The notes: generated by a model from the letters alone, not told the origin. 64,000 nucleotides of DNA from Sphingomonas radiodurans (GCF_020866845.1 NZ_CP086594.1:1-64000); one strand, 5' to 3'. Shown: positions 36,950 through 46,425, numbered from the stretch's first letter. A program made the numbers and translations.

Positions 36950-38075
36950 TCAAGCTTGCGAGGCTGCGCCAAAGCCCGAAATTCCCCAGATCATTGAACG
37001 TAACCATCAGCATCAGCGCAAGAATTGCCGCCAATCCGCCGCGGAAAGCCCATTCCTGCACCTCCGGCCCCACTGGCCGCCGCCGCACCGCCTCGATGGC
37101 GTAGAACAGCAAATGTCCACCATCCAGCATCGGAACTGGCAGCAGGTTGATGAACCCGAGATTGATGGAAACCAGCGCGATCAGGAACACGAAGGCATCC
37201 GGCCCTTGCGTCATCTGCTCGCCCGAAACCTTGGCGATCGATAGCGGCCCGCCGAGCTCCTTTACCGAGCGGCGCCCCATGATGATCTGGCCGATCGTTT
37301 CGACCATCATCGATACGATTTCACCCGTCCGTCGCACCGCTACCACCGGCGCCTCGAGCAACCCTACCGGCACCGTCACGCTATCGACCCGGCCGATCCC
37401 TAGCATGCCGATGCGGTAGTGATTGCCGAAGCGATCGGTCTGTTCCTCCGTTCCGATCGTCACTGGCAGCGTCAGCGCCTGGCCGCCGCGCACCAGCGAC
37501 GCCTCGGTCACCTCGCCTGCGTGGATCCGGGTATAGGCGAGCATGTCCTCGAAGATCGCCACGTCGCGGTCGCCCAGCCGTGCAATGCGATCACCGGCCT
37601 GCAAGCCGGCGCGCTGCGCAGCGCTTCCGTCGACCACCATGCCGACGACGGGCGGCGTCCGCATGTCACCGTAAGCGAAGGCGAAACCGGCGAGGATCAG
37701 GATCGCCAACGCGAAATTTACGACCGGCCCCGCCGCGACGATGATCGCGCGTTGCCACACCGGCTGTGCCTGGAAGGTCTTGTTGCGCTCTTCCGGCGGC
37801 AGCGCGAGCCACTCCGGCGACGGCTGGCTCACCGCGTTCATGTCCCCGGCAAATTTCACATAGCCACCCAGCGGCAGCCATCCGATTTTCCAGCGAGTCC
37901 CGCGCTTGTCGGTCCAGCCCGCCACCTCGCGGCCGAAGCCGATCGAGAAAGCGTCCGATTTCACGCCGAACATCCGCCCCGCGAGGTAATGGCCCATCTC
38001 GTGGACGAACACGAGTGGCCCGATCACCAGCACGAAGGCAAGCAGCGTCAGCAGCAGGCCGGGAGTTTCGATCAA
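36942..38075 (-). CDS. rseP: Site-2 protease RseP
   Basis: A 377-residue inner-membrane zinc protease that cleaves anti-sigma factors within the membrane in the envelope stress response. HExxH is at residues 25-29 (VHEMGH) in the first helix, a single PDZ domain lies in the middle (MVVDGSAAQRAGLQAGDRIARLGD), and the third zinc ligand is in NLLPVPMLDGGHLL. The start is TTG at 38075, overlapping the dxr stop as TTGA. The frame is open far upstream but that stretch is antisense-like noise across dxr. E. coli RseP has two PDZ domains, and this shorter form is common in alphaproteobacteria. Confidence 0.94.
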   Translation of the reverse strand: MIETPGLLLTLLAFVLVIGPLVFVHEMGHYLAGRMFGVKSDAFSIGFGREVAGWTDKRGTRWKIGWLPLGGYVKFAGDMNAVSQPSPEWLALPPEERNKTFQAQPVWQRAIIVAAGPVVNFALAILILAGFAFAYGDMRTPPVVGMVVDGSAAQRAGLQAGDRIARLGDRDVAIFEDMLAYTRIHAGEVTEASLVRGGQALTLPVTIGTEEQTDRFGNHYRIGMLGIGRVDSVTVPVGLLEAPVVAVRRTGEIVSMMVETIGQIIMGRRSVKELGGPLSIAKVSGEQMTQGPDAFVFLIALVSINLGFINLLPVPMLDGGHLLFYAIEAVRRRPVGPEVQEWAFRGGLAAILALMLMVTFNDLGNFGLWRSLASLIG

Positions 38076-39229
38076 GCGACGCGTTCCTTCACACGCTCTT
38101 CCGCCAGCGCCCGTGCCGCGCGGTCGATGTCCAGCACCGCATCGAGCGTATCGGGTGCCGGTGGATCGTAGCGTTCCAGCGTATCGGCGACGATTGCGGC
38201 AATTTCGAGGAAGCCGATGCCACCAGCCAGAAACGCCGCGACCGCTACTTCGTTGGCCGCATTGAGGATCGCAGGCCGCGCCCCGCCTGCCTCCAGCGCC
38301 GCGCGGGCAAGCGCCAGGGCCGGAAAGCGGACCGGATCGGGCGCCTCGAAGTCCAGCCGGCCGATCTTCACCAGGTCGAGCCGCTCGCCCGGTGTCACCA
38401 TCCGGTCGGGCCAGGCCAGCGCACCGGCGATCGGCGTGCGCATGTCCGCCGTTCCCAGCTGCGCAATTGTCGATCCATCGACATATTCTACCATCGAATG
38501 GATCACTGACTGGCGGTGAACGACGACTTCGATCTGCGCCGGCGTTACCGGGAACAGATGATAGGCCTCGATCATCTCGAGCCCCTTGTTCATCATCGTT
38601 GCGGAATCGACCGATATCTTCGCACCCATCGACCAGTTGGGATGCGCCACCGCCTGCGCCGGCGTGATCGCGCGCATTTCCTCGAGCGTCCGGTCGCGAA
38701 ACGGCCCGCCGCTCGCGGTTAGGATGATCCGGCGTACCCGGTCGGCTAGCCGCGCATCGAGGCACTGAAAGATCGCGCTATGCTCGCTGTCGACCGGCAG
38801 CAGCGTCGCACCATGGCGCGCGACTGCGACTTTCATCACGTCGCCGGCCGAAACCAGCGCTTCCTTGTTGGCCAACGCCAGCGTGCCGCCCTGCTCCACC
38901 GCGACCATCGCCGGCTTGAGACCCGCGCAGCCGACGATCGCCGCGACCGTCACGTCAGCGCCCATCGCCGCCGCTTCGCATACCGCAGCCGCGCCGCCGG
39001 TTGCAGCGATCCCGCTCCCGGCGAGCGCATCGCGCAGCGCAGGAAGACAGGCCTCGTCGGCCACCACCGCGCGCTGTGCCCGCGTGCGGATCGCCGCCGC
39101 CGCCAGTCGCGTGACGTCGCAATTCGCGGTCAGCGCCACCACGCGGAACGCCTCCGGATCGCGCTCGACCAGGTCGAGCGTCGACGTGCCGACCGAACCG
39201 GTCGCGCCCAAAATCGTGACGGTCTTCAT
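38072..39229 (-). CDS. dxr: 1-deoxy-D-xylulose 5-phosphate reductoisomerase
   Basis: A 385-residue NADPH enzyme that makes MEP, the first committed step toward isoprenoids. The NADP-binding N-terminus is TILGATGSVGTSTLDLV, and the active-site blocks LLPVDSEHSAIFQ and WSMGAKISVDSATMMNKGLE carry metal and substrate residues. Length is normal. It overlaps cdsA (ATGA) and rseP (TTGA). Together with ispDF elsewhere in the window it supplies three of the MEP steps. Confidence 0.97.
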   Translation of the reverse strand: MKTVTILGATGSVGTSTLDLVERDPEAFRVVALTANCDVTRLAAAAIRTRAQRAVVADEACLPALRDALAGSGIAATGGAAAVCEAAAMGADVTVAAIVGCAGLKPAMVAVEQGGTLALANKEALVSAGDVMKVAVARHGATLLPVDSEHSAIFQCLDARLADRVRRIILTASGGPFRDRTLEEMRAITPAQAVAHPNWSMGAKISVDSATMMNKGLEMIEAYHLFPVTPAQIEVVVHRQSVIHSMVEYVDGSTIAQLGTADMRTPIAGALAWPDRMVTPGERLDLVKIGRLDFEAPDPVRFPALALARAALEAGGARPAILNAANEVAVAAFLAGGIGFLEIAAIVADTLERYDPPAPDTLDAVLDIDRAARALAEERVKERVA

Positions 39230-40032
39230 CGGTACAGGTATGGCGCGATCACGAGTAGTGCCGCAACCGGCGCCACCGGCACGACGCCGTCAATCCGGTC
39301 GAGCACACCGCCATGGCCCGGCAGGATAGTGCCCGAATCCTTCACGCCCGCCCGCCGTTTGAGCCAGCTTTCATACAAGTCTCCCCCTTGCGCCAGCACC
39401 GCCAGGAAAGGCGTCGCCAGCGTCATGCGCCAAGGCAGGCCGAACTGTACGTGCAACGCCAGCGCCAGCACGCTCGCCGCAGCGACGCCGCCAATCAGCC
39501 CGGCCCAAGTCTTGTTCGGCGATAGCCGCGGCGCCAGCTTCGGCCCGCCGATCGTCCGCCCGGCAAAGAACGCCCCGATATCCGTCGCCCAGACGAGCGA
39601 CAGTGCCCAGAAGGCCCACAGCAGCCCCTCGTCCTGCCGCCGAATGAATACCAGCGCGAGCACCGGCAGCCCGCAGTAGATCACGCCGCTCCCCAGCGCC
39701 GATCGCCGCGTCACCGCCGCGACGAAGAACGCCGCACCGGCCAGCAGCCCCAGCGAAAAGAAATCACGCGTTTCCAGCACGAGCGACGCCGGCGCCATCA
39801 CCGCGAGCGGGGCGGACAGGCCATATTGCGCCAAACGCTTCTCGCGCGGCGTCACCTTCTGCAGATCGGCCCATTCCGCCATCATGAGCAGCGCGATCAC
39901 CACCGCAAGCAGCCAGAAGGCGATCCCGCCAACCCACAGCGCTGCGCTGGCGCCCGCGATCATCGCCACACTAGCGATCATGCGCAGCCGCAGGTTCGAC
40001 GGCGTCCGAAACTTCGCGTCGGGTGTTCTCAC
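39226..40032 (-). CDS. cdsA: Phosphatidate cytidylyltransferase
   Basis: A 268-residue integral membrane enzyme with several hydrophobic helices that makes CDP-diacylglycerol from phosphatidic acid and CTP. The family signature is visible near the C-terminus as LKRRAGVKDSGTILPGHGG, ending VLDRIDG. Length is normal. ATGA overlaps join it to uppS and dxr. Its product feeds PssA encoded at 44720-45583. Confidence 0.95.
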   Translation of the reverse strand: MRTPDAKFRTPSNLRLRMIASVAMIAGASAALWVGGIAFWLLAVVIALLMMAEWADLQKVTPREKRLAQYGLSAPLAVMAPASLVLETRDFFSLGLLAGAAFFVAAVTRRSALGSGVIYCGLPVLALVFIRRQDEGLLWAFWALSLVWATDIGAFFAGRTIGGPKLAPRLSPNKTWAGLIGGVAAASVLALALHVQFGLPWRMTLATPFLAVLAQGGDLYESWLKRRAGVKDSGTILPGHGGVLDRIDGVVPVAPVAALLVIAPYLYR

Positions 40033-40745
40033 AAGCCGCCGAACCGGCGTTGCCGGCTGCCAAACGCCGCCACTGCCGCATCTAGGTCAGCCGCGCCGAA
40101 ATCTGGCCAGAGCGTGTCGACAAACAGCAGTTCGGCATAAGCTGCCTGCCACAGCAGGAAATTCGACAGGCGGTGCTCGCCCGACGTGCGGATCAATAGG
40201 TCAAGTGGTGGTAGATTGCGCGTCTCGAGTTCGGCCTCGATTGCCGCTTCGTCGATCTGCTCGGGCGGCAACCGTTCAGCCAGCCGCCGCGCGGCGCGCG
40301 CCAGTTCAGATTGCGCGCCATAGTTCAATGCAATCGCGAGGATCGGTCCGGTGTTGCCGGCGCAGCGCGCGACCGCATCGTCGATCAACGACACCACGTC
40401 GGCCGGCAATCTACGAAAGTCACCGATCACCTGCAATCGCACGTTCTCGCGCACCAGTTCGGCCAGATCGCTGCGGATGAACAGCCGCAGCAGCCCCATC
40501 AGGTCACCAATCTCTTCTTCCGGCCGCCGCCAGTTTTCCGAAGAGAAAGCGTAGATCGTCAGCGCTTCGATGCCGATCGCGCGGGCGTGGCGGGTGACGC
40601 GGCGCACCGCCTCCACCCCTGCCTTGTGCCCGGCAGCGCGCGGCAGCAGTCGCTTCTTCGCCCAGCGACCATTGCCGTCCATGATGATCGCGACATGCCG
40701 CGGGGTTACGCTGACACCGCCCGCTAACGAGGGCGCGGTGCTCAT
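40029..40745 (-). CDS. uppS: Undecaprenyl (polyprenyl) diphosphate synthase
   Basis: A 238-residue cis-prenyltransferase that extends farnesyl diphosphate to the lipid carrier used for peptidoglycan and polysaccharides. The catalytic aspartate is in IIMDGNGRWAKKR, and the C-terminal block RTSGEHRLSNFLLWQAAY is diagnostic. An ATGA overlap joins it to cdsA. A 73-base gap with a hairpin separates it from frr. Confidence 0.97.
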   Translation of the reverse strand: MSTAPSLAGGVSVTPRHVAIIMDGNGRWAKKRLLPRAAGHKAGVEAVRRVTRHARAIGIEALTIYAFSSENWRRPEEEIGDLMGLLRLFIRSDLAELVRENVRLQVIGDFRRLPADVVSLIDDAVARCAGNTGPILAIALNYGAQSELARAARRLAERLPPEQIDEAAIEAELETRNLPPLDLLIRTSGEHRLSNFLLWQAAYAELLFVDTLWPDFGAADLDAAVAAFGSRQRRFGGL

Positions 40746-40773
40746 GCCCCGGCTCTGGCTTGCGCGCCGGGCC

Positions 40774-40794
40774 GCTCATGCCCCCCGCATGAGC
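40774..40794 (-). terminator. Hairpin in the frr-uppS gap
   Basis: GCTCATGC and GCATGAGC form an 8-bp stem with a 5-base C (G in the RNA) loop, between the frr stop and the uppS start. No T-run follows. It could be an attenuator or RNA-processing hairpin that divides the translation genes from the envelope genes. Confidence 0.35.
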
Positions 40795-40818
40795 TAGACA
40801 GCAGGCGCTGTTTGCCCG

Positions 40819-41376
40819 TCACTTCCCCAGGATTTCCTTTTCCTTGGCGTTCGCCACCGCGTCGATCTCGGCGGTCGTGCTGTCGGTCAGCTTCTGCACT
40901 TCGGTTTCGTGGCGCTTGCGCTCGTCCTCGCTAATCACGCCCTTCTTCTCGTCGGTCTTCAGATTGTCCATTCCGTCACGGCGCACGTTGCGCACCGCGA
41001 TCTTGGCCTTTTCCGAATACGAGCCCGCGAGCTTGGCCAGTTCCTTGCGGCGCTCTTCGGTCAGGTCCGGGATCGGCAGGCGCAGGGTCTGCCCGTCATT
41101 GATCGGGTTGAGCCCGAGGCCGGCGGAGCGGATCGCCTTTTCCACCGGCCCGACATTGCTCTTGTCCCACACCTGCACCGAAAGCATGCGCGGCTCGGGA
41201 ACGGACACGGTCGCAACCTGGTTGAGCGGCATCTGCGAGCCATAGACTTCGACCGTCACCGGATCGAGCAACGCGGTCGACGCCCGGCCAGTGCGCAGGC
41301 CGCCGAGATCGCTCTTCAGCGACTCGACCGCGCCCGCCATGCGGCGCTCGAGGTCTGCCTTGTCATATGCCGGCAT
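40819..41376 (-). CDS. frr: Ribosome recycling factor
   Basis: A 185-residue protein that, with EF-G, splits the post-termination ribosome. The three-helix domain is typical, with [15 protein letters not shown] near the start and the block [15 protein letters not shown]. The start at 41376 has AGGAGAG eight bases upstream and lies inside the end of pyrH (14-base overlap). The upstream in-frame extension is just antisense-like reading across pyrH and is rejected. Confidence 0.97.
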   Translation of the reverse strand: MPAYDKADLERRMAGAVESLKSDLGGLRTGRASTALLDPVTVEVYGSQMPLNQVATVSVPEPRMLSVQVWDKSNVGPVEKAIRSAGLGLNPINDGQTLRLPIPDLTEERRKELAKLAGSYSEKAKIAVRNVRRDGMDNLKTDEKKGVISEDERKRHETEVQKLTDSTTAEIDAVANAKEKEILGK

Positions 41377-42106
41377 CTTCACTCTCCTGTTCGCTTCTGA
41401 CGATCGTCGATACGCCTTCACCCGCCAGCACGGCGGCGAAATTGCCATGCTCGCGGATGTTGAAGACGACGATCGGGATGTTCGAATCGCGGCACAAAGC
41501 CACGGCACTCGCATCCATTACCTTCAGATTCTTCGACAATACCGCATTGTACGAGATTGTCTCGTAACGCTTGGCGGCTGGCACCTTCTTGGGATCGGCA
41601 TCGTAGATGCCATCGACGCTGGTGCCCTTGAACAGCGCGTCGCAATTCATCTCGGCCGCGCGCAGCGCTGCGCCGCTGTCGGTTGTGAAAAACGGCGAGC
41701 CGACACCGGCAGCGAAAATCACCACGCGGTTCTTCTCCAAGTGCCGCATCGCACGGCGCCGGATGAAGGGCTCGCAGACTGACTCCATCGGAATTGCGGA
41801 TTGGACGCGCGTGTCGACGCCGATCTGCTCGAGCGCATTCTGAACCGCCAGGGCGTTCATCACCGTCGCGAGCATGCCCATGTAATCGGCGGTCGCGCGC
41901 TCGAAGCCCTGCGCCGCGGCGGCCAGCCCGCGGAAGATGTTGCCACCGCCCACCACGATGCAAAGTTCGTAGCCCTGCGCCTTCACATCCGCGATTTCCG
42001 CGGCAACGCGCGCGGTCACGTCGGGATCGATGGCGAGCCCTCCTTCGCCCATCAGGACTTCGCCCGAAAGCTTCAGGAGGATGCGGTTGTAGCGGCGGCT
42101 GGTCAT
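41363..42106 (-). CDS. pyrH: UMP kinase
   Basis: A 247-residue amino-acid-kinase-fold enzyme that phosphorylates UMP to [14 protein letters not shown] at the N-terminus and [10 protein letters not shown] follow the family closely, and [18 protein letters not shown] carries nucleotide contacts. The ATG at 42106 ([10 protein letters not shown]) is the conserved start. It overlaps frr and is separated from tsf by a 129-base gap that contains a palindromic repeat. Confidence 0.97.
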   Translation of the reverse strand: MTSRRYNRILLKLSGEVLMGEGGLAIDPDVTARVAAEIADVKAQGYELCIVVGGGNIFRGLAAAAQGFERATADYMGMLATVMNALAVQNALEQIGVDTRVQSAIPMESVCEPFIRRRAMRHLEKNRVVIFAAGVGSPFFTTDSGAALRAAEMNCDALFKGTSVDGIYDADPKKVPAAKRYETISYNAVLSKNLKVMDASAVALCRDSNIPIVVFNIREHGNFAAVLAGEGVSTIVRSEQESEDAGI

Positions 42107-42183
42107 GCGTCTCGATCGATGGCGGGGAGCGGCGCGGACCTTAGGGGCGTGCCATGCTGCCCGCAACCGTTACGTCGGGGCAC

Positions 42184-42215
42184 ACCGTCATGCCGGGCAA
42201 ACCCGGCATGACGGT
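42184..42215. repeat. REP-like palindrome (GTCATGCCGGG family)
   Basis: A perfect 14-bp inverted repeat, ACCGTCATGCCGGG with its complement, separated by CAAA. It lies between tsf and pyrH. The same core occurs at 54519-54546 and 59680-59773. As a transcript it would make a very stable hairpin that might reduce or protect the downstream part of the operon mRNA. Confidence 0.8.
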
Positions 42216-42235
42216 TCAACGAACGTCGACCGCGA

Positions 42236-43189
42236 TTAGGCGGTCGGCTCGGGCTGCTTGTTCTGCGGCACGCCAGACGCTGCGGCGACTTCGGCCGCGA
42301 AGTCGGACGCTTCCTTCTCGATGCCTTCACCCAGCTGGAAGCGGACATAATCCTTCAGCACGATCGACGTGCCGGCATCCTTGCCCGCCTTGGCGACGAC
42401 GTCGGAGATCTTGGTCTTGCCGTCCATCACGAACAGCTGGCTGACCAGCGCATGCTCCTTGCGATACTTCGCAATCGAACCCTCGACCATCTTGGCGATG
42501 ATGTCTGCCGGCTTGCCACTCTCGCCCGCCTTCTCGGTGGCGATCGCGCGCTCGCGCTCGATCTCGGCTTCGTCGAGATCTGCTTCGTTCAGCGCCTTCG
42601 GGAAGGCCGCGGCGACATGCATCGCCAGCTGCTTGCCGAGGCTCTGGAGAACCTCGTCCGACGCATCGCTCTCCAGCGCAACGAGCACGCCGATCTTGCC
42701 GAGGCCGGGCGACTGCTGGTTGTGGACGTAGCCGACGACCGCACCCTTCGACACTTCGAGCGTCTTCGCACGACGCAGTGACTGGTTCTCGCCGATCGTC
42801 GCAACGTTGTTAGTCAGCACGTCCTCGACGGTCGTGCCCGACGGCATCTTCTCGCCCTTGAGCGCCTCGACATCGCCGCCAGTGGCGAGCGCGATCTGCG
42901 TCACTTCGCGAACGAAGTCCTGGAACTGGTCGTTCTTCGCAACGAAATCGGTCTCGGAATTCACCTCGACGGCGGCGCCCTTGGTGCCGCTCGTCGCGAC
43001 GCCGACAAGGCCCTCGGCCGCGGTGCGGCTGGACTTCTTGGCGGCTGCTGCGAGCCCCTTGGTGCGCAGCCAGTCCATCGCGGCGTTCATGTCGCCACCG
43101 GTCTCGTTCAGCGCCTTCTTGCAGTCCATCATGCCCGCGCCGCTCTTCTCGCGCAGGTCCTTGACCATCGCTGCCGTGATGTCGGCCAT
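42236..43189 (-). CDS. tsf: Translation elongation factor Ts
   Basis: A 317-residue guanine nucleotide exchange factor for EF-Tu. The N-terminal UBA-like domain ([27 protein letters not shown], cited in two parts MADITAAMV and [11 protein letters not shown]) is followed by the core with the motif [14 protein letters not shown], which contacts EF-Tu. The start at 43189 has AAGGACGAGAG upstream. It follows rpsB after a 169-base gap that contains two inverted repeats. The C-terminus ends in a short polar tail. Confidence 0.97.
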   Translation of the reverse strand: MADITAAMVKDLREKSGAGMMDCKKALNETGGDMNAAMDWLRTKGLAAAAKKSSRTAAEGLVGVATSGTKGAAVEVNSETDFVAKNDQFQDFVREVTQIALATGGDVEALKGEKMPSGTTVEDVLTNNVATIGENQSLRRAKTLEVSKGAVVGYVHNQQSPGLGKIGVLVALESDASDEVLQSLGKQLAMHVAAAFPKALNEADLDEAEIERERAIATEKAGESGKPADIIAKMVEGSIAKYRKEHALVSQLFVMDGKTKISDVVAKAGKDAGTSIVLKDYVRFQLGEGIEKEASDFAAEVAAASGVPQNKQPEPTA

Positions 43190-43277
43190 ATCTCTCGTCC
43201 TTATCCTGTCGATCCCGTGGGTGGGATCAGCCCATATGAAAACCGTCCGCACCCAGTCCGTCGAAGCGCCGCCATCA

Positions 43278-43295
43278 TCCCGCAACGTTGCGGGA
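43278..43295. repeat. 18-bp perfect palindrome in the rpsB-tsf gap
   Basis: TCCCGCAAC followed directly by GTTGCGGGA, a perfect palindrome without a loop, lies about 90 bases upstream of tsf. It could be a DNA-binding site or part of an RNA hairpin regulating read-through from rpsB into tsf. No T-run is present. Confidence 0.45.
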
Positions 43296-43307
43296 GAAAG
43301 ACAATGC

Positions 43308-43350
43308 GCTTCGACAAGCTTGGTACGAACGGTGAACGGCTTGTCGAAGC
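43308..43350. repeat. REP-like inverted repeat (GCTTGTCGAAGC family)
   Basis: Twelve-base arms GCTTCGACAAGC (43308-43319) and GCTTGTCGAAGC (43339-43350) flank a 19-base loop that contains TACGAACGG. The word resembles a dispersed repeat with GAGCTTGTCGAAG seen in many sphingomonad genomes. It begins nine bases after the rpsB stop. Confidence 0.6.
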
Positions 43351-43358
43351 CGCAGCGC

Positions 43359-44222
43359 TTACGCGTCGATCTGGCGCGATTCCTCGGCGGTACCGTCGAC
43401 AACGACGGGATCGCTGCCCTGCACGGCTTCAGCCGCTGCCGGCTCCACCGCGTCAGCCGCAGCCGGCTCGACCGTCAACGCTTCTTCGACGGGCGGCTCG
43501 GCCATTGCGCCGAAGTCCACGCCACCGCGACGCTGCTGCTCGGCATTGCCGCGCGTCGCTGCAATCGCCACCGCTTCGCAATACAGGCGGATCGCCCGGC
43601 TCGCATCGTCGTTCGCCGGCACCGGGAAGGCGATGCCGTCCGGCGACACGTTCGAATCGAGGATCGCGACGACCGGGATGCCGAGCGTGTTGGCTTCCTT
43701 GATCGCCAGCTCTTCCTTGTTCGCGTCGATCACGAACATGATCTCCGGAACGCCGCCCATGTCGCGGATGCCGCCAAGGCTCATCTCGAGCTTGTCCTTC
43801 TCGCGCGTGAGCTGGAGCACTTCCTTCTTGGTGAGGCCGTGCGTGTCGCCTGCGAGCTGCTCTTCGAGTGCCTTCAGGCGCTTGATCGAGTTGGAGATCG
43901 TCTTCCAGTTGGTGAGCATACCGCCCAGCCAGCGGTGGTTGACGAAATGCTGGCCGGCGCGGCGCGCTGCCTCTGCAACCGGCTCCTGCGCCTGACGCTT
44001 CGTGCCGACGAACAGAACCTTGCCGCCACTGGCGACGGTCGAGCTGATGAACTCGAGCGCACGCGAGAACAGCGGCACCGTCTGCGATAGATCGATGATG
44101 TGGACGCCGTTGCGGTCACCGAACAGGTAGGGCTTCATCTTCGGGTTCCAGCGGTGAGTCTGGTGGCCGAAGTGCGCGCCGGTTTCGATAAGCTGCTGCA
44201 TCGTGACGACTGGTGCCGCCAT
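43359..44222 (-). CDS. rpsB: 30S ribosomal protein S2
   Basis: A 287-residue S2 that starts [19 protein letters not shown] and holds the usual [23 protein letters not shown] and [11 protein letters not shown] blocks. About 45 C-terminal residues beyond the S2 fold are rich in Ala, Glu and Val and probably disordered, as in other alphaproteobacteria. A GGAAGGAA ribosome binding site lies upstream. It heads the supercluster and has a leader of over 100 bases with hairpins. Confidence 0.98.
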   Translation of the reverse strand: MAAPVVTMQQLIETGAHFGHQTHRWNPKMKPYLFGDRNGVHIIDLSQTVPLFSRALEFISSTVASGGKVLFVGTKRQAQEPVAEAARRAGQHFVNHRWLGGMLTNWKTISNSIKRLKALEEQLAGDTHGLTKKEVLQLTREKDKLEMSLGGIRDMGGVPEIMFVIDANKEELAIKEANTLGIPVVAILDSNVSPDGIAFPVPANDDASRAIRLYCEAVAIAATRGNAEQQRRGGVDFGAMAEPPVEEALTVEPAAADAVEPAAAEAVQGSDPVVVDGTAEESRQIDA

Positions 44223-44544
44223 AATTTGTGTTCCTTCCGGTTATGCCTCTGGGAAGCGGATGACGCTGGTCTGAAAGACCGCGCACCGGTGTGTGGTGCT
44301 TCCCATGTGGAGTTGAGTGCGCGCCGATAGCTCAATGCGTCACTGCATACAAGGTCTTGACCAACGGGAACAGACGTGGAACTAGATGCGGAACAGACAG
44401 CGAACGTCGTCGTGTTTGTTACCGTTTAATGTGAGTTTTGCGGACGGGGAGTTTCATTTCGGCGACAAAGCGCGGGAACCTGCCGGTTTTCCAAGGGTTA
44501 GCGGCAGGTGGTTCGCGTAAAGAAGGTTAACACGGAGGCGAACG
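44223..44544. promoter_or_regulatory. Intergenic control region of rpsB and the divergent small gene
   Basis: This is the longest gene-free stretch in the window, 322 bases. On the minus strand the rpsB leader shows two adjacent hairpins: GGTCT-GAA-AGACC (44268-44280) and GCACC...GGTGC (44283-44299), which may form an S2-responsive leader. A weak promoter-like pair (CTTGTA then TATCGG, about 17 bases apart) lies upstream near 44325-44360. The right side is locally AT-richer and ends with GGAGG at 44535-44539 for the small plus-strand gene. I see no further gene. Confidence 0.4.
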
Positions 44545-44778
44545 ATGATGACGTTGGTTAGTGTGTGCGTATTCGCCGGGACATTTGCTGTCTCGATCTA
44601 TGCCATTGCCGCAACCGTGGCGCCGCGTCTTGACCGGATCGCTTCCGCCCTCCGGGGCGAGTCGGTGCCGCAGAATCAGCCGCTCGCCGCACTGGTGCAG
44701 GCGGAGCGACGCATCGCCGTCAGGCGCTGGGCGGCACAACCGCAGCCGCGCCGGCTGTCGGTGCGCGCAGCCGCCTGA
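44545..44778 (+). CDS. Small membrane protein of unknown function
   Basis: A 77-residue protein with one N-terminal hydrophobic segment (LVSVCVFAGTFAVSIYAIAATV) and a basic, Arg/Ala/Gln-rich tail. It starts with tandem ATG codons and has a clear GGAGG site six bases upstream. It is recognisable as a type of small single-span protein that is hypothetical in sphingomonads. The last 59 bases overlap the 3' end of pssA on the other strand. Confidence 0.7.
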   Translation: MMTLVSVCVFAGTFAVSIYAIAATVAPRLDRIASALRGESVPQNQPLAALVQAERRIAVRRWAAQPQPRRLSVRAAA

Positions 44779-45583
44779 TTTTGGCGTAGCTCGCTACACT
44801 GAACGGTATAGCGAGCAGATAGGCGAGGCTCAGCGCGCTCGTCGTATGCCACGGCGCCGAAACTGCCGCGGCCCCGACGACTACAACGCCAGCCAGCACC
44901 TCGAACCGAATGTTGCGGCGCAGCCGCATCGAGGTCCAGGACCAGGTCGCGACGCTCGACACCATTAGCAACGCGACCAACGCCGTCCATGGCGCGACGA
45001 CGTACGGCGATCGGAACAGCGGCTCTTCAGTCCAGAACCATAAAAACAGTGGTAGGAAGGCCAGCGCCGCCCCCGCCGGCGCCGGTACGCCGGTAAGGAA
45101 CCCAGCCGACTTGTGCGGTTGCTCATCAGAATCGATATTCGCGTTGAACCGAGCCAGCCGCAGCGCGCAGAACACCGCGAGCATCAGCGCCGCAATCCAG
45201 CCGAAGCGCGGCAGCGACGATAGCGACCACAAATACAGGATCAGCGCCGGCGACACGCCGAACGAAATCGCGTCGGCCAGCGAGTCGAGTTCGGCTCCGA
45301 ACCGGCTCTCGCCATGCAACAGCCGCGCGATCCGCCCGTCGATTCCGTCGAGAATACCCGCGATCAACACGAAGGCGGCGGCCAGCTGCCAGTGCATCCC
45401 GACGCGATCGGCAAGCGCGGCGAGGTCCGCGCCCGTGCGCAGCGCCAGCCCGTCTTCCATCATCCGCGCCTTGATCGCGAACTGCACCCCGCTAAGCCCG
45501 GAGCAAAGCGCCAGCGCCGTCACCGCGTTCGGCGCGACGGCGCGCAGCGGCAGCCCGCGCCGCATCCGCAGCGGTCGCCTCAC
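44720..45583 (-). CDS. pssA: CDP-diacylglycerol-serine O-phosphatidyltransferase
   Basis: A 287-residue multi-span membrane enzyme that makes phosphatidylserine from CDP-diacylglycerol and serine. The CDP-alcohol phosphotransferase motif is complete: [13 protein letters not shown] then [10 protein letters not shown]. About eight hydrophobic segments are present. It is the membrane type, not the PLD-like soluble enzyme of E. coli. It follows psd with an ATGA overlap, so both phosphatidylethanolamine-forming steps are coupled. The 3' end overlaps the convergent small gene. Confidence 0.95.
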   Translation of the reverse strand: MRRPLRMRRGLPLRAVAPNAVTALALCSGLSGVQFAIKARMMEDGLALRTGADLAALADRVGMHWQLAAAFVLIAGILDGIDGRIARLLHGESRFGAELDSLADAISFGVSPALILYLWSLSSLPRFGWIAALMLAVFCALRLARFNANIDSDEQPHKSAGFLTGVPAPAGAALAFLPLFLWFWTEEPLFRSPYVVAPWTALVALLMVSSVATWSWTSMRLRRNIRFEVLAGVVVVGAAAVSAPWHTTSALSLAYLLAIPFSVASYAKIRRLRAPTAGAAAVVPPSA

Positions 45584-46314
45584 TGCGCGATCCCGGTAGC
45601 CGGGCGCACGCCGGCGCGGCCGAGCACCGTCTCGCCAGCGATCGCGCGCTGCCCCAGCGCAACCTGCGGTGTAAAGCCCGTCGGCAGAAAGACATCGACG
45701 CGGCTGCCGAACCGGATCAGCCCGACGCGTTGCCCCGCGGCGACCATGTCACCGACCTTCACGAACCCCATGATCCGCCGCGCGACCAGCCCGGCGATCT
45801 GCGTGAACCCCACTTTGATCCCGTCATGCCCCTCGACTACGAAATGCTGTCGCTCGTTATCCTCGGATGCCTTGTCGAGATCGGCGTTCAGGAATTTGCC
45901 CGAGATATACACGATCTGCCGGATCGTCCCGGCGATCGGCGCGCGATTGATGTGGACGTCGAACACGCTCATGAACACCGACACCCGCGTCAGCGTCGCC
46001 GCACCCAGCTCGCCGATCAGCTCGCGTGGCACCGGCACGTCGGAGATCATCGTCACCAGTCCATCCGCCGGCGAGACGATCAGATCCTCGCCGCGCGGGG
46101 TGGTACGGATCGGATCGCGGAAGAACGCCGCTACCCAGATCGTCACGAATAGCAGCGGCCAGAAGAACACGCTGTGGACGATCGTCATCAGCAGCGTGAT
46201 GCCGAATGCGATTGCGACGAATTTCTGTCCCTCGGGATGAACCGCAGGGAAGCGCCATTTGACGGTGGTGGTGATCGGAAGGCCCGCGGCCTCGGGTTTG
46301 GGAAGCGATGGCAT
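45580..46314 (-). CDS. psd: Phosphatidylserine decarboxylase proenzyme
   Basis: A 244-residue proenzyme that converts phosphatidylserine to phosphatidylethanolamine. It self-cleaves before a serine that becomes the pyruvoyl group; here the site is G203-S204 in RFGSRVDVF. The short form with one or two N-terminal membrane segments ([20 protein letters not shown]) is the alphaproteobacterial type. ATG 46314 (MPSLPKPEA) is chosen over a TTG further upstream. It is divergent from icd. Confidence 0.95.
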   Translation of the reverse strand: MPSLPKPEAAGLPITTTVKWRFPAVHPEGQKFVAIAFGITLLMTIVHSVFFWPLLFVTIWVAAFFRDPIRTTPRGEDLIVSPADGLVTMISDVPVPRELIGELGAATLTRVSVFMSVFDVHINRAPIAGTIRQIVYISGKFLNADLDKASEDNERQHFVVEGHDGIKVGFTQIAGLVARRIMGFVKVGDMVAAGQRVGLIRFGSRVDVFLPTGFTPQVALGQRAIAGETVLGRAGVRPATGIAQ

Positions 46315-46425
46315 GGTGCCGCGTGTAGCGGGCGGAACGGGCGCATACAACGCAAGCCGCGCGGTTGATCCCCTGCCCCCTTGCCCCTATCGCCGCGCCA
46401 ACCCCTATCGCTCAAGGATGCCCAA

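Noticed and set aside
38076..38765. N-terminal extension of rseP by about 230 codons
   Set aside because: The extension is antisense-like reading across dxr. The protease similarity starts at the TTG at 38075.
42807..44090. A 427-codon plus-strand frame across rpsB and tsf
   Set aside because: It is antisense to two essential genes and to their gap, so it is an artefact of GC bias.
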